Part shown: positions 48,551-60,084 of the stretch, piece after piece | Position numbering within the stretch: the first letter of the stretch is position 1 | Layout of the letters: each line of letters begins with the position of its first letter | Assembly: GCF_048544455.1 (NCBI RefSeq) | Contig: NC_133536.1 | Span: 194,559,325-194,623,324 of the forward strand | Source: Silene latifolia | Lineage: Eukaryota; Streptophyta; Magnoliopsida; Caryophyllales; Caryophyllaceae | Direction: 5' to 3' | DNA: 64,000 bases | The notes under the pieces: generated by a model | The model's database searches: none | Told to the model about the DNA's origin: nothing | What the model saw: only the letters and a program-made list of their open reading frames with translations | Made by a program: the position numbers and the translations under genes

Positions 48551-49130
48551 AAGAGGAGTAGGATGCGATAAAAGAGATTTTGATGGTTGTTCATATGGTA
48601 GTATATTTGGAAGTAGAGCGTTGGTGTAGCATAAGATATGGATTTGTATATGTTGTGGTTGATAGTGTTAAAAGGTCACGGACGTGCTTGTAGTAGTTTG
48701 ATGTTAGGAATGCGAGAATTCCTCGATAGTGTTGACAGTTGGATGATGAGATTATGAGTGTGAGTAAACTTCGAGGACGAAGTTCCTTTTAAGGGTGGTA
48801 GAATGTAACATTCCGTTTGATGTCTATGAGTGTCTTGATTTTGGATTTGATAGTGGATGATATTATGGAGCTAGCAGCGTTAGAGGATGGTAGTTGGTTA
48901 TGTATGGAGTTGGTGTCGTGAGAGATATATATGTGGTGGATACGATATCGTGAGTCATGTTAGGAAAGTAAACATAGTTGGTGGAGTGGGTGTTAAAAGT
49001 TCATGTTTTATGTTTGGTCGAGTTCTTGAGTTCTTAGTTATGTTGTTGTGTCTTGGTCGAGTTAGTATGGTTGTCTTTTTTATGTATGGGTTGAACTTCG
49101 GGGACGAAGTTCTTTTTAAGGAGGGAAGAC
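48551..49130 (+). other. T5 residual 3' internal region with two PPT-hairpin modules
   Basis: No coding domain remains. The first module has stem AACTTCG-AGGA-CGAAGTT (48767-48784), AAGGGTGGTAGAA and pseudo-LTR start TGTAACATTCCG at 48804. The true module has GAACTTCG-GGGA-CGAAGTTC (49093-49112), 18 nt with AAGGAGGGAAGAC, then the LTR. The open frame 48887-49135 lies between them and has no motif. Confidence 0.8.
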
Positions 49131-50491
49131 TGTAATACTCCGTATTTATAAGTCTTTAGGTACTCTATCGAGTAGGCCTTACTCGTCGAGTAAGGGTGAG
49201 TTGCGTTTTAAAATAGTTTCGACTGTTGGGTACTCGATCGAGTAAGGGGTACTCGATCGAGTACCTTGGGTACTCGATCGAGTAGCCGGTTTACGGGGAT
49301 GTTTTGTCGGGTTTTGTTAAATGATGCGAGATAAGTATAAAAGGTTGTCCGTCACTTTTCTTAGTTTCTTTTATATGTTCTAAAACCTAAGTGAGGAGAA
49401 AAGGAGTTACGTAGTTTGTCTGTCATCGCATCATTAGCAAATCCCGGAGCTAGAGGTGTCGGATTTCATTGTTCTTTGCATCATAGTGTTCCTTGCGTCA
49501 AGGGTAAGTCCTACATACCAATTTTATAGCGTTTGGTTGACTTTGTTTAAACCCTAATTTTGGGATTGGGGGTTTTTATGATTTGTTGTGTTGGTAGTGA
49601 TTATGTGATTATGTGTATAGGAGAAGGGTTCGTAGAGGAAAGGTTTTGAGACAGCTGCTAGATCGTCTGATGTTTGTGTTGCATTCCAGGTAGGATTTCC
49701 TACTCAGTATTAGTCCCATAATGGGATGATTGTTGATGTGTTGAGATTGATTGTTTAATATCGTGGTTGCATTGTGACGGTTGTGATTGTGATTGTGATT
49801 GTGATTGTGATTGTGATTGTGATTGTGATTGTGATTGTGATTGGTTGTCTCTGGTTCTCGAGATGATTCTCGGTTGAGTGGAGTCACTTGCGGGAGTGGC
49901 TTCACGCCCTAGTTTCGCCTTCTGTGGAACCCGCCACAGAAGGGATGTGCACATTAATGGACAGGGTTATCGCTCACTATGTGGAGCGGGGATTTGGTGG
50001 TACGGTTGCGGTCCCCCATCGGCGGTGGTCCAAGTGGACGATCGATGATTGAGATGATTGGAGTTGGTTGGTTGTGTATGTGTGACGATTAAGTCATCTG
50101 TTTATCTTATTGTGACATATATATTAATTGTGTGATTAGTATCGACCCGTTTAAATGTTTTAAAAACTCGTGGTGATCCATTCGGGGTGGTGAGCGATTT
50201 GCTTGCGGTATATCTTGGATACGCGTGGGATCTAGTCAGGGATGGAGTCATCACATATCAGAGTCTTTAGTCTTCCGCTGTGTTTGTTAGGACAGTTCCT
50301 TTCAGTTGGTTTATAGTTTGAGAACAGTTGTATTTTGCTTACAGTTGGTTTTGTTATGTAATCGCTAAAACTTATTTAATAAAGTATGTTTCTTCATTGT
50401 CTTGTGATTATCATGCCTCGGGTAACCGAGATGGTAGCATCTTTATACCTGAGTGGTCCTGGTAAGGCACTTGGAGTATGTGGGTGTTACA
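49131..50491 (+). repeat. T5 3' LTR
   Basis: The 1361-bp LTR starts TGTAATACTCCGTATT and ends GGGTGTTACA, and is homologous to the T1 LTR (minus, 13618-14975). TACTCGATCGAGTA-type palindromes lie near 49229-49288 and a TATAAAA at 49336-49342. A GTGATT hexamer expansion occurs at 49782-49843. Confidence 0.92.
49782..49843. repeat. (GTGATT)n hexanucleotide expansion
   Basis: About ten perfect copies lie in the T5 LTR. The same place in the T1 LTR (about 14280-14300) has about two units. The His/Asn and Ser/Gln repeat frames on the minus strand come from this repeat. Confidence 0.95.
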
Positions 50492-50496
50492 TTGAC

Positions 50497-50965
50497 CCCT
50501 TATATTTACTCTAAGTTTCACCCCTCATTTCCTATATAAATAAAGAGTGTAGACTTCAACACTTCTTACACACCTTTTTCCACACATTTTCACATAGAAT
50601 TCTCTCTAAACTTCAGTAGTTAGATTAGATTAACATAGTTCAGTTTTCATTAGTTAGTTATCATTTCCTTTAAGTATTACCAATTACAATTTCATTTCCG
50701 AGTTATTTCTTTTTGCATTGTTCTTCAATTCCAATTCCATTTCCATTTCCATTGTTGAGGTAATTTATTTCTAGTATTATTTGTTTACCATTATGTTTAT
50801 CATTTTGTTCATCATTAGCTTAATTTACATAATGCAAGAATATTATACCTTGTCTAGGGGATAAAGGGAGTCATGCATAAAAAGTATTTGTAACATGATA
50901 ACTTAGGATGCTTAGTGATCACATAATAGTTTCTATAACATGCTTGTATCTTATTGTTAATCTTG
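50497..50965 (+). repeat. A1 3' LTR, right part
   Basis: The LTR resumes after the second TTGAC copy. A TATATAAATAA at 50533-50543 is the likely promoter. Phrases such as GTCATGCATAAAAAGTATTTGT resemble the A1 5' LTR near 43854. The right boundary is uncertain; sequence changes toward T6-type sequence around 50965. Confidence 0.55.
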
Positions 50966-51159
50966 ATTGTGACACCTGATCATGTTTTGAGTTAATTTGT
51001 GTTACATTTTCATGTTTTAAGTTTATTTTGTGAAATATTTTGATAAGTATGATATGGTTTGATAATTATTAAGTAATTTAATTATGTTGCAATGATAATG
51101 AGTTGAAATGGCAGTCAGATGTGTTGATATTTTAATGAGACTTTTGTAGCATTTTTTGG

Positions 51160-51198
51160 TGAACTTCGTGACGAAGTTCATTTTAAGGGGGGGAAGAC
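51160..51198 (+). promoter_or_regulatory. T6 pre-PPT hairpin and polypurine tract
   Basis: TGAACTTCG-TGA-CGAAGTTCA (51160-51180) is a 9-bp stem with 3-nt loop. It is followed by 18 nt with AAGGGGGGGAAGAC and then the LTR start at 51199. Confidence 0.82.
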
Positions 51199-53178
<1,980 letters not shown>

Positions 53179-54956
53179 TGATGTGACCATAATTAGATCA
53201 TATTTAGTCCCCGAATTAGCCTTGTTCCCATGCTTTTTAGTGCATATTTGGGTCATTTATTGTCTTTAGTCCTTTGTTTTGCATATTCTTTGAGGTTTTG
53301 TTTCCTTGGTAGGAAAGGAGTGCAAACCTTGCATTTTCATGGCAAAATAGAGCTAAATTGATTGAATTCAATGGCCAAGCATCAAAGAGAAGACAAGATT
53401 AGAAGGCCTTTGTACATACTATAGTAGATGGGCAATGATGAGAAAAGATCCTTGCATCCCCGAGGAAATCCTCAAGGATTTTATGAAGAAAAAGGAAGAA
53501 AAGAAGAAAGAAAGTAGTTGTAAGACAATCCGAGCGGATTGTCCACAAGCCGCCCGTCCAGCAAGGGCAATCCGAGCGTCTTCCCCCAGTGGACGCCCGT
53601 CCAGAAACAGCAGTATCCGTCCGTCCACCACCACAATCCGCTCATCCAAAACACCCCCAATCCGCCCGTCCCGTGCCCTGGACGCTCGGATTGTGTGTCA
53701 GCCATTTCGTCTTCTACAAGTTTCAAGGAAGGATGCGCATATTTTTCTAAGACCAGCAAAAAGGAGACAAAGTCTCCCTTGAGACCGGGGATTCCTCAAG
53801 GACTTAATCGTCATTTAAGCCCTTAGTAAACCCTAATCTTTGTAACTAATCCCCACTATAAATACTCCATTAGGCTAACTAGAAGATCATGTTCTTCTTA
53901 GCAATCTTTAGTGTAGTTGATATCAATCAAATCTCTCTTTAATCTTGTAATCAACATTTAATCAAGTCTTAATACAAGTTTCATTTCCTTAATCTCTCTC
54001 TTGTTCATCTTTCATTTTGGGTAATTGAAGACTATTTGGGTTATTATTGGGAGATTGACAACCTTCCAATCAATCATCAAGTACTTCTATTATTCTTTGC
54101 TTTATTATTGGAATCATTAGTAGGTATAATTCTCTTAATCCCTTTTTAATTATTGTTAATTATCTTCATTTATTCATCATGTTTTACTTTGTTGGTATGA
54201 TTGACAACCTTGCTAGCATGTTCAACATGATAATGAGTGAGTAGTTTCCTTAGCTAGGGTTAATGGGTAATTAGGGAAAACCAACATGGGGGATGATTCA
54301 TGCTTAAATTAATATATTTTCATAGTTTATTTGCTTGCTTATTGTGATCTCAACTTATGCACATGTTATGTTTGATGAAATGCGAGTCTATGAATCCTTG
54401 CATTTTTTACCCATCACCTATCTTTTCAATGAGACTTGTAAGACATAAACCAACTCGAGTCTCATTAGACCATGCATATAGTTGAGTAGGGAAGATTAAG
54501 TCGACTTGTAGGTGTTGTACAATCTAATCGATTCGGCTCCGGGACCCAAACTTTTCTAGGATTGTAAAATATAAACCAACTCGATCCATCACAACAATAA
54601 TTGCTTGCTTATAATTTGAGAATATGTTTGTATGATCAATTCTCATGAATCCCCTATGACCCCATGACACCCTAGTGCCTTTTATCAATTGTTTAACTCC
54701 CTTTTTAATCATCTTGCTTGTTTACTTTTATTGTTACTTAGTTTAGTGATCTTCTACTTCAAACCCCAAATTGTGACACCCCTAGATACTACTAGTTGCA
54801 ATTGAAAATCTCATCTCAATTCCCGTCCCTTGGGATCCGACCTTTACTTGTCTCTTTACTAATTGTAGAGTTGTTTGTGGAGTTATAAATTGTGTTTTGG
54901 TCTAGGTGCTCCTAACGACAAGTACCGAAAACTAAACCTCCAAGTGAGTCCGACCA
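53179..54956 (+). repeat. A2 5' LTR
   Basis: The 1778-bp LTR contains a cluster of AATCCG/CGTCC motifs (53524-53693) and TATAAATA at 53857-53864. Open frames across the motif cluster occur on both strands and recur in the other LTR at 62125-62532; I do not regard them as genes. Confidence 0.9.
53524..53693. repeat. AATCCGAGCGTCC-type motif cluster with hairpins (5' LTR)
   Basis: A 20-nt hairpin, GACAATCCG-AG-CGGATTGTC (53524-53543), opens the cluster. A 13-bp perfect inverted repeat, CAATCCGAGCGTC (53568-53580) with GACGCTCGGATTG (53681-53693), encloses 100 bp of degenerate CGCCCGTCC motifs. The 3' LTR has the same arms at 62274-62286 and 62387-62399, also 100 bp apart. Confidence 0.92.
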
Positions 54957-54961
54957 AAAAA

Positions 54962-54979
54962 TGGCGCCGTTGCTGGGGA
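54962..54979 (+). promoter_or_regulatory. A2 primer-binding site (Athila type)
   Basis: TGGCGCCGTTGCTGGGGA lies five bases after the LTR end, with one change from the A1 site. Confidence 0.9.
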
Positions 54980-55085
54980 CGGTGTTAACTTGATTTAGAT
55001 TTTCTTATATTATTATTAGTTGTGTCTTTCTTTGCCTTGGGGAAGTAAAACTCCTAAAGGTTTGTTCTAATTATTTTCGAGTTGT

Positions 55086-56462
55086 TTGATATTTTGCATG
55101 TCTAGAAGATCACAAGGTAACTTGTTACCCTTTGATCACGAAATTGAAAGGACTTTGACAACCAATAGAAGACTTGCTAGGAGAACTTTGAGAGGTATTG
55201 GTGAGGTTGTAGATATTCAACCAAACACTATTGAGTTCATCAACCCTTTTGCAAGAGAAGGTGAGGAGAACCCAACACAAAATCCAACACAAAATCAACC
55301 CACAATGCCTAAATTTTCATCACATTCCGTACCAACCGAGGAGAACCTACCCAACGGTACTCCCACACCACAACATTTAACCGGAAATTTCATTGCCAAA
55401 TCCGCATTTATCCAATTAGTCGAAAGAAGCCAATTTGGGGGGATGCCTAGTGAAGACCCTCACTCTCACATGGAGACTTTTTGTGACTATTGTGATGCAA
55501 TTTCTCAAACCGGTGTAACTCAAGACCAAATTCGATGGGTCTTATTTCCTTTTTCTTTAATTAGCACCGCAAAACAATGGTTGAAAGGCCTTGATAAGGC
55601 TACTCTCGGAATTGATTCTTGGAAGAAATTGGCTCTAACTTTCTACAAAAAATTCTATCCACCGGAAAAGACTAACATGCTAAGAGCTCAAATTACGGGC
55701 TTTAAGCAAAGAGATGAAGAATCTTTGTATGAAGCTTGGGAGCGATTCAAAGGAATTTGTCGCTCATGTCCTCATCATGGACTTAGCGAGTGGTTCTTGG
55801 TACAACAATTTTGGAACGGTCTTTATGAAGACTCAAGAAACATTCTCAACATGGGATCAAATGGAATGTTCACCGAAGTTGACGACAATCAAACTTGGAA
55901 CAAGATTGAGAAAATGGCGGTCCATAATTCACAATATAGTAGACTTCGCAAGGCTACTAGAGGAGGAAAGCATGAAGTGGATTCTATTACTCAATTGGGT
56001 GCTCAACTTAGTGCTCACATTGATACCATCAATTTGAAGTTCGAAAAGGCTATGGCTAGACTTGAAGAAGCCTCAAAATCACCAAAGCATCATGTTAATG
56101 CCATGACGGCATCTTCATCAATCCCAAGTGGGATATGTGAGAATTGTGGAACTTTGGGACATGACCAAAGTGAATGTAGGGGAACAAATGAACAAGTGAA
56201 TGCTTTTCAAGCATACAAGAGTGGTACCCCTTATTCAAACTATTACAATAAAAACACCAAATTCCACCCAAATCTCTCATACAAAAGCCAAAATGTCCAA
56301 AATCCTCAACCAACATACACCCCACCTATCATGAAAAACCAAAATCAAATACCCTTTTACAACCAAAACCAAGGTTACCAAAATCAAACTCCATACAATC
56401 AACAAAATGACCAAGGTTTTGATGTTCAAAAAGTGGTCCTCCAAGTGCAAAATAATCAATAA
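55086..56462 (+). CDS. gag: A2 Gag (Athila type)
   Basis: The frame has 458 codons from ATG 55086; the in-frame ATG at 55098 (MSRRSQGN) looks the more natural start. Residues about 105-285 form the retrotransposon gag domain (FIQLVERSQFGGMPSEDPHS, FPFSLISTAKQWLKGL, FYKKFYPPEKTNMLRAQI, WNGLYEDSR). A CCHC zinc knuckle lies at C351-x2-C354-x4-H359-x4-C364. The C-terminus is rich in Asn, Gln, Tyr and Pro. TAA at 56460-56462 ends it, but the next ORF is in the same frame and continues typical Athila gag-pro sequence, so the stop probably broke a single gag-pro frame. Confidence 0.92.
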   Translation: MIFCMSRRSQGNLLPFDHEIERTLTTNRRLARRTLRGIGEVVDIQPNTIEFINPFAREGEENPTQNPTQNQPTMPKFSSHSVPTEENLPNGTPTPQHLTGNFIAKSAFIQLVERSQFGGMPSEDPHSHMETFCDYCDAISQTGVTQDQIRWVLFPFSLISTAKQWLKGLDKATLGIDSWKKLALTFYKKFYPPEKTNMLRAQITGFKQRDEESLYEAWERFKGICRSCPHHGLSEWFLVQQFWNGLYEDSRNILNMGSNGMFTEVDDNQTWNKIEKMAVHNSQYSRLRKATRGGKHEVDSITQLGAQLSAHIDTINLKFEKAMARLEEASKSPKHHVNAMTASSSIPSGICENCGTLGHDQSECRGTNEQVNAFQAYKSGTPYSNYYNKNTKFHPNLSYKSQNVQNPQPTYTPPIMKNQNQIPFYNQNQGYQNQTPYNQQNDQGFDVQKVVLQVQNNQ

Positions 56463-56477
56463 GAGTTTTTCACTCAA

Positions 56478-57734
56478 ATGCAAAAGGATAGTCAAGCAAA
56501 GGAAATCACCATCAACAACATCCTAGCCCACACCAAAATGTTGGAAACCCAATTAACTCAACTAGCATCTTCAAGCTCACAAAGACAAAAGGGGCAATTA
56601 CCACCTCAAGGTAATCCCCCGAGACATGAAACGGTTAGTGCCATTCACTTGAGAAGTGGTACAAGGTATGAAGCACCGGAGAAGAAAGTTGGGGATAAAG
56701 TTGTGAAAGCTAGTGACAAAGAAAAAGTTGTGCAAAACTCCAAGGATGGAGAACCATCAAAAGAAGAAGTTTCAAAGAAAAATGAAGACAAAGTCAAGGA
56801 GAAGGAGCCCATTATGATTAGACTTCCTTTTCCGAGTCGTCAAGCCAAACCCAAATTTGATGACCAACTTGGAAAATTTATGGAAATTGTGAAGAATTTG
56901 GAAGTCTCGATTCCTTTTACGGAATTAATCAATCACGTGCCGGCCTATGCAAAGTACATGAAAAACATCCTTACGAAGAAGAAGTCGATCCGGAAGCTTG
57001 AGACTATCGCCTTCACTAAGGTGAGTAGTGCAATACTTCAAGGGAGTTCACCTCCAAAACTTAAAGATCCGGGAAGCTTCTCAATGCCGTGTACCATTGG
57101 GGACACCACGATCAACAAAGCCTTATGTGATCTAGGGGCTAGTGTGAGTGTTATGCCGTACTCGGTGAGTAAGAGGTTAGGGATGAGAGAGCTTAAATGC
57201 ACCAATATCACACTCCAAATAGCCGATAGATCGACGAAGACACCATTAGGGATATGGGAATATGTTCCCGTAAGAGTTGGGAAATTTTTCATCTCGGTGG
57301 ACTTTGTCATTGTTGACATGGAAGAATACTCCAATATTCCGATCATTCTAGGTAGACCTTTCTTGCACACCGCGGGTGCGGTGATAGATTTGAAGCATGG
57401 AGAGCTCACCCTAGAAGTGGGAGATGAAAGCATAACTTTCAATCTTGACAAGACCATGAGAGCTCCCCGTTTGCATGAACCATGTTTTATGGTTGATCAC
57501 TATAGTCGGAAGGATAATAGGAAGAAGTCGGAATTCCAATGGAAGAAGAAAATCGATGATGCTCCATTCAAAGAGCAAGGAAATTGTAACAAAGAGAGCT
57601 TGAAAAGCTCACCAAAGTCAAGCAATGAAGAAGATGGCCTCATTGGCCAAGACAAGAAAGTGGGAGAGTTGTCTCTATCAACTCAAGAGATCTTTAGTTC
57701 CCCTACAATGAAGAACACGGGATTTGAAGAATGA
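56478..57734 (+). CDS. pro: A2 gag-protease C-terminal part
   Basis: This 418-codon frame is in phase with Gag, separated by one TAA. It starts MQKDSQAKEITINNILAH, a segment that in Athila proteins lies within gag-pro and not at a start, so initiation here is doubtful. It has a Lys/Glu-rich linker (about 65-112), then an aspartic protease with DLGAS at 218-222 (ALCDLGASVSVMP) and IPIILGRPFLHTAGAVID. The protease matures the polyprotein. It ends with an acidic Lys/Glu/Ser tail, and no RT follows, unlike in full-length Athila. Confidence 0.88.
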   Translation: MQKDSQAKEITINNILAHTKMLETQLTQLASSSSQRQKGQLPPQGNPPRHETVSAIHLRSGTRYEAPEKKVGDKVVKASDKEKVVQNSKDGEPSKEEVSKKNEDKVKEKEPIMIRLPFPSRQAKPKFDDQLGKFMEIVKNLEVSIPFTELINHVPAYAKYMKNILTKKKSIRKLETIAFTKVSSAILQGSSPPKLKDPGSFSMPCTIGDTTINKALCDLGASVSVMPYSVSKRLGMRELKCTNITLQIADRSTKTPLGIWEYVPVRVGKFFISVDFVIVDMEEYSNIPIILGRPFLHTAGAVIDLKHGELTLEVGDESITFNLDKTMRAPRLHEPCFMVDHYSRKDNRKKSEFQWKKKIDDAPFKEQGNCNKESLKSSPKSSNEEDGLIGQDKKVGELSLSTQEIFSSPTMKNTGFEE

Positions 57735-58491
57735 AAATGACACGGGATATGCAAGTGCACGGATGGAACTGAATTCGGGTAGACTAGGAGGAATCTGAGC
57801 GTCCTGATAGGGAATTCGCTCGTCTTAAGGGAATTCGGGCGTCTGTTGGAGAATCTGTCCGTCCAAATGAGCTACAAAGTTGAAAATTTGGGATTGTTAG
57901 AGAATCCGAGCGTCCCAGCAGAAAGAATTCGCTCGTCTTTGCAAGAAGACGCTCGTCTTTTTGCCAGTGCAGAATAAGAAAAGTTCCTGTAACAGAATCC
58001 ACTCGTCTCTGAAGGAATCCGCTCGTCCTGAATTGCAGAAATCCGCCCGTCTTCACTGAAAGACGCTCGTCTTTAGGCGAGATTTCCTGAACCCAAATTA
58101 GGCAGAATCCGAGCGTCCCGACAGGAATCCACTCGTCTTCCCCCTGCAGATTCGAAATTTCGGGTGTTTTTTTTAAATACCCCTTCCCACATTCATTCAT
58201 TCATTCATTCATACATTCAAAACACTACCCATAAACCCCAAAACCCCCAAAACCATCATCCTCTCCATCACCAAAAGCAAGATTTCCTCAACCAAATTCA
58301 ACAAAATCAAATCCAAACTTCCTTACAATAACAATTAATCACTCCTTTTCCAACAATAATCAATCCAAGCACCAAAATCTTCAACCTTTGAGTCGATTTT
58401 TGAAATACAAAGGCAAATCCTTTCATCTTAAAATCGATTTGGGTATAATTGGAAATTGAAGATTTTCAATCTTTTCTTGGTATAATCATCA
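57735..58491 (+). other. A2 spacer with GAATCCG/CGTC motif repeats and leader of ORF3
   Basis: Between 57780 and 58145 about 14 degenerate copies of a [A/G]AATCCG-x-x-CGTC motif occur, related to the cluster in the LTR. They are followed by (CATT)n near 58190-58210 and an AC-rich stretch. The minus-strand frame 57784-58200 is a repeat artefact. The absence of RT, RNase H and integrase places the missing pol at this junction. Confidence 0.8.
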
Positions 58492-60084
58492 ATGGCAAGA
58501 ACAAAAGGGTCAACAAAGGCACTCAAGGCAAAGGTACTCTCAAAAAGGCAACAATGCCTTCAAGCAAAGAAAGCTTCAATGGCTATGGTGGTTGCTAATG
58601 CAAACTTGGAAGTTCAACAACAACAAGATCCTCCCTTGGAAGCAACAACAACAACACCAACTCCGGAAATTGCTCAATTACCAAACTATCCGGAGGTAAT
58701 TTTCATTTCTAACTCCCATAGGGATACATTTGCCAAGTATGCTAAGAAAGCCATTCTACCCACCAAATTCATATGTGAAGATGCCTTGAACAAATTGGGT
58801 GTCCTTGAACAAACAAAAGCCTTATTTGAGGCCATGTGGTTGGGAAAATTGTTTACCACAAGAGAATTGACATACCCCTACCTTACCTTGGAATTCTTGA
58901 GTTCATTGAAAATGACTAAGGTAGAGACTAGAACATATATCGAGTTTTGCCTTGCCAATGTGAATAGGCGCATCACCTTTGATGTTTTGAGTAAAGCATT
59001 AGGTCTTAGTGATACACCATACTATCATAAGAAGCCCGAAAAGTATGACCTCGCTCCTCTTTGGGAGGCGATTTCCGGGAAGAAATTTGAGAACTTTCAT
59101 GCTTGTCGCGCTCTATTAGTCCACCATCCGGGCATTAGAGTGTGGCACAAGGTCATCGGGAATACTATAATTGCAAGAAAAGACACTAATCACTTTACAA
59201 AGCTTGATTTTGTTCTACTTGAGTCGGCCTTAAATGTTGGAAGGGAATTCACTAAGCCTTACAATGCTCTAAGGCTTTTGGTGGAAATATGGCTCAATGT
59301 TCATTGTGGTAAGGAAGGCACCGCTTTTATCGTAAATGGAGGTCTAGTTACCCTCTTGGCCAAGTACTTTGATCCAAATTTCAACAAGGATAACACCTAT
59401 GTGGCGATCAAAGGGGGTTATCTCATTGACATGGATGCCATGATTAACAAGTACAAGTGGGTCAAGCATAATCCTCTTGACACCAACTATGGGTGGCTCA
59501 CCAATGATGCTAGATCTTTCACTTTGCCTTCCAAGATATGCCGCTTGAGTGCTCATAGAACAAACTACCTACTTCCACTCTCAAAAGGCGTTGAGTACAT
59601 CATCCGTCAACAAAGGGGCGAGATTGAAGAGCCCTCCTCCTCCATTGTCACACCACCCTATCCTTTTATATATCAAGAATTCAAACCCGAAGGTGTTGAA
59701 GTGGGCAATGACTACATGACTCTACTTATGCAAGAGATGCATCAACAAGCTTACAATGATCGAGTAGATGCATACTTGGCCCAATATCCACCCCTCTTTC
59801 ATTTAGCTAGGCAAGGACTACTTGATCCTTCATGTCCTTTGCCTAGTTGGGCGGATAGGGAAGTCTTCTTTCCAAGCACATCTAGGGATTAAAGACCGGG
59901 TGAAGATGGGAATGTCGATGATGAGGTTGATGATGATGAGGGTATTGATGAAGAGGTAGATGATGAAGAAGAAGAGGCTAATGAAGATGATGAAGGAAGT
60001 GAGCAAGGAAGTGAAGAGGGAAGTGGTGATGAGTCCGCTTCTATGGAGGAAAATGATGACAATGATGATATGGTGGACGACTAG
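58492..60084 (+). pseudogene. A2 ATHILA ORF-1-like protein, split by one stop
   Basis: The main frame (58492-59892) has 466 codons from MARTKGSTKALK. A TAA at 59890-59892 is followed in the same frame by a very acidic tail (Asp/Glu/Gly/Ser) to TAG 60082-60084. The N-terminus is basic, then Gln/Thr-rich (42-60). The core about 65-370 carries ILPTKFICEDALNKLGV, LTLEFLSSL (131-139), RRITFDVLSKALGL (159-172) and PLWEAISGKKF, which fit the ATHILA ORF-1 family (PF03078) of plant retroelements. The biochemical function of that family is unknown. It lies where Athila elements place their extra 3' ORF. No signal peptide or membrane segment is evident, so a classical envelope role is not supported. Confidence 0.8.

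Larger units (their letters stand above)
48389..50491 (+). mobile_element. T5: internally deleted LTR element of the T1 family
   Basis: A perfect TSD TTGAC (48384-48388, 50492-50496) brackets 2.1 kb: the first 162 bp of a 5' LTR (48389-48550), 580 bp of 3' internal sequence (48551-49130) and a full 3' LTR (49131-50491). Primer-binding site, gag and pol are gone. One deletion from within the 5' LTR to the 3' internal region explains this. The LTR matches the T1 LTR. Confidence 0.93.
43305..50960 (+). mobile_element. A1: degenerate Athila-like element, split by T5
   Basis: The order is LTR remnant (43305-44744), PBS of Athila type (44750), one broken ORF (44909-45920), a long 3' region, PPT (about 47805-47815) and a 3' LTR from 47817, which T5 interrupts at 48388/50492. 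The LTR start TGATAAGTCC after AAGCTTGGGGGAGTT is Athila-like. The two LTRs share organisation and short phrases (GTCATGCATAAAAAGT) but are not alike over their length, so they may derive from different subfamilies. Outer limits are approximate and no outer TSD was found. Confidence 0.68.
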
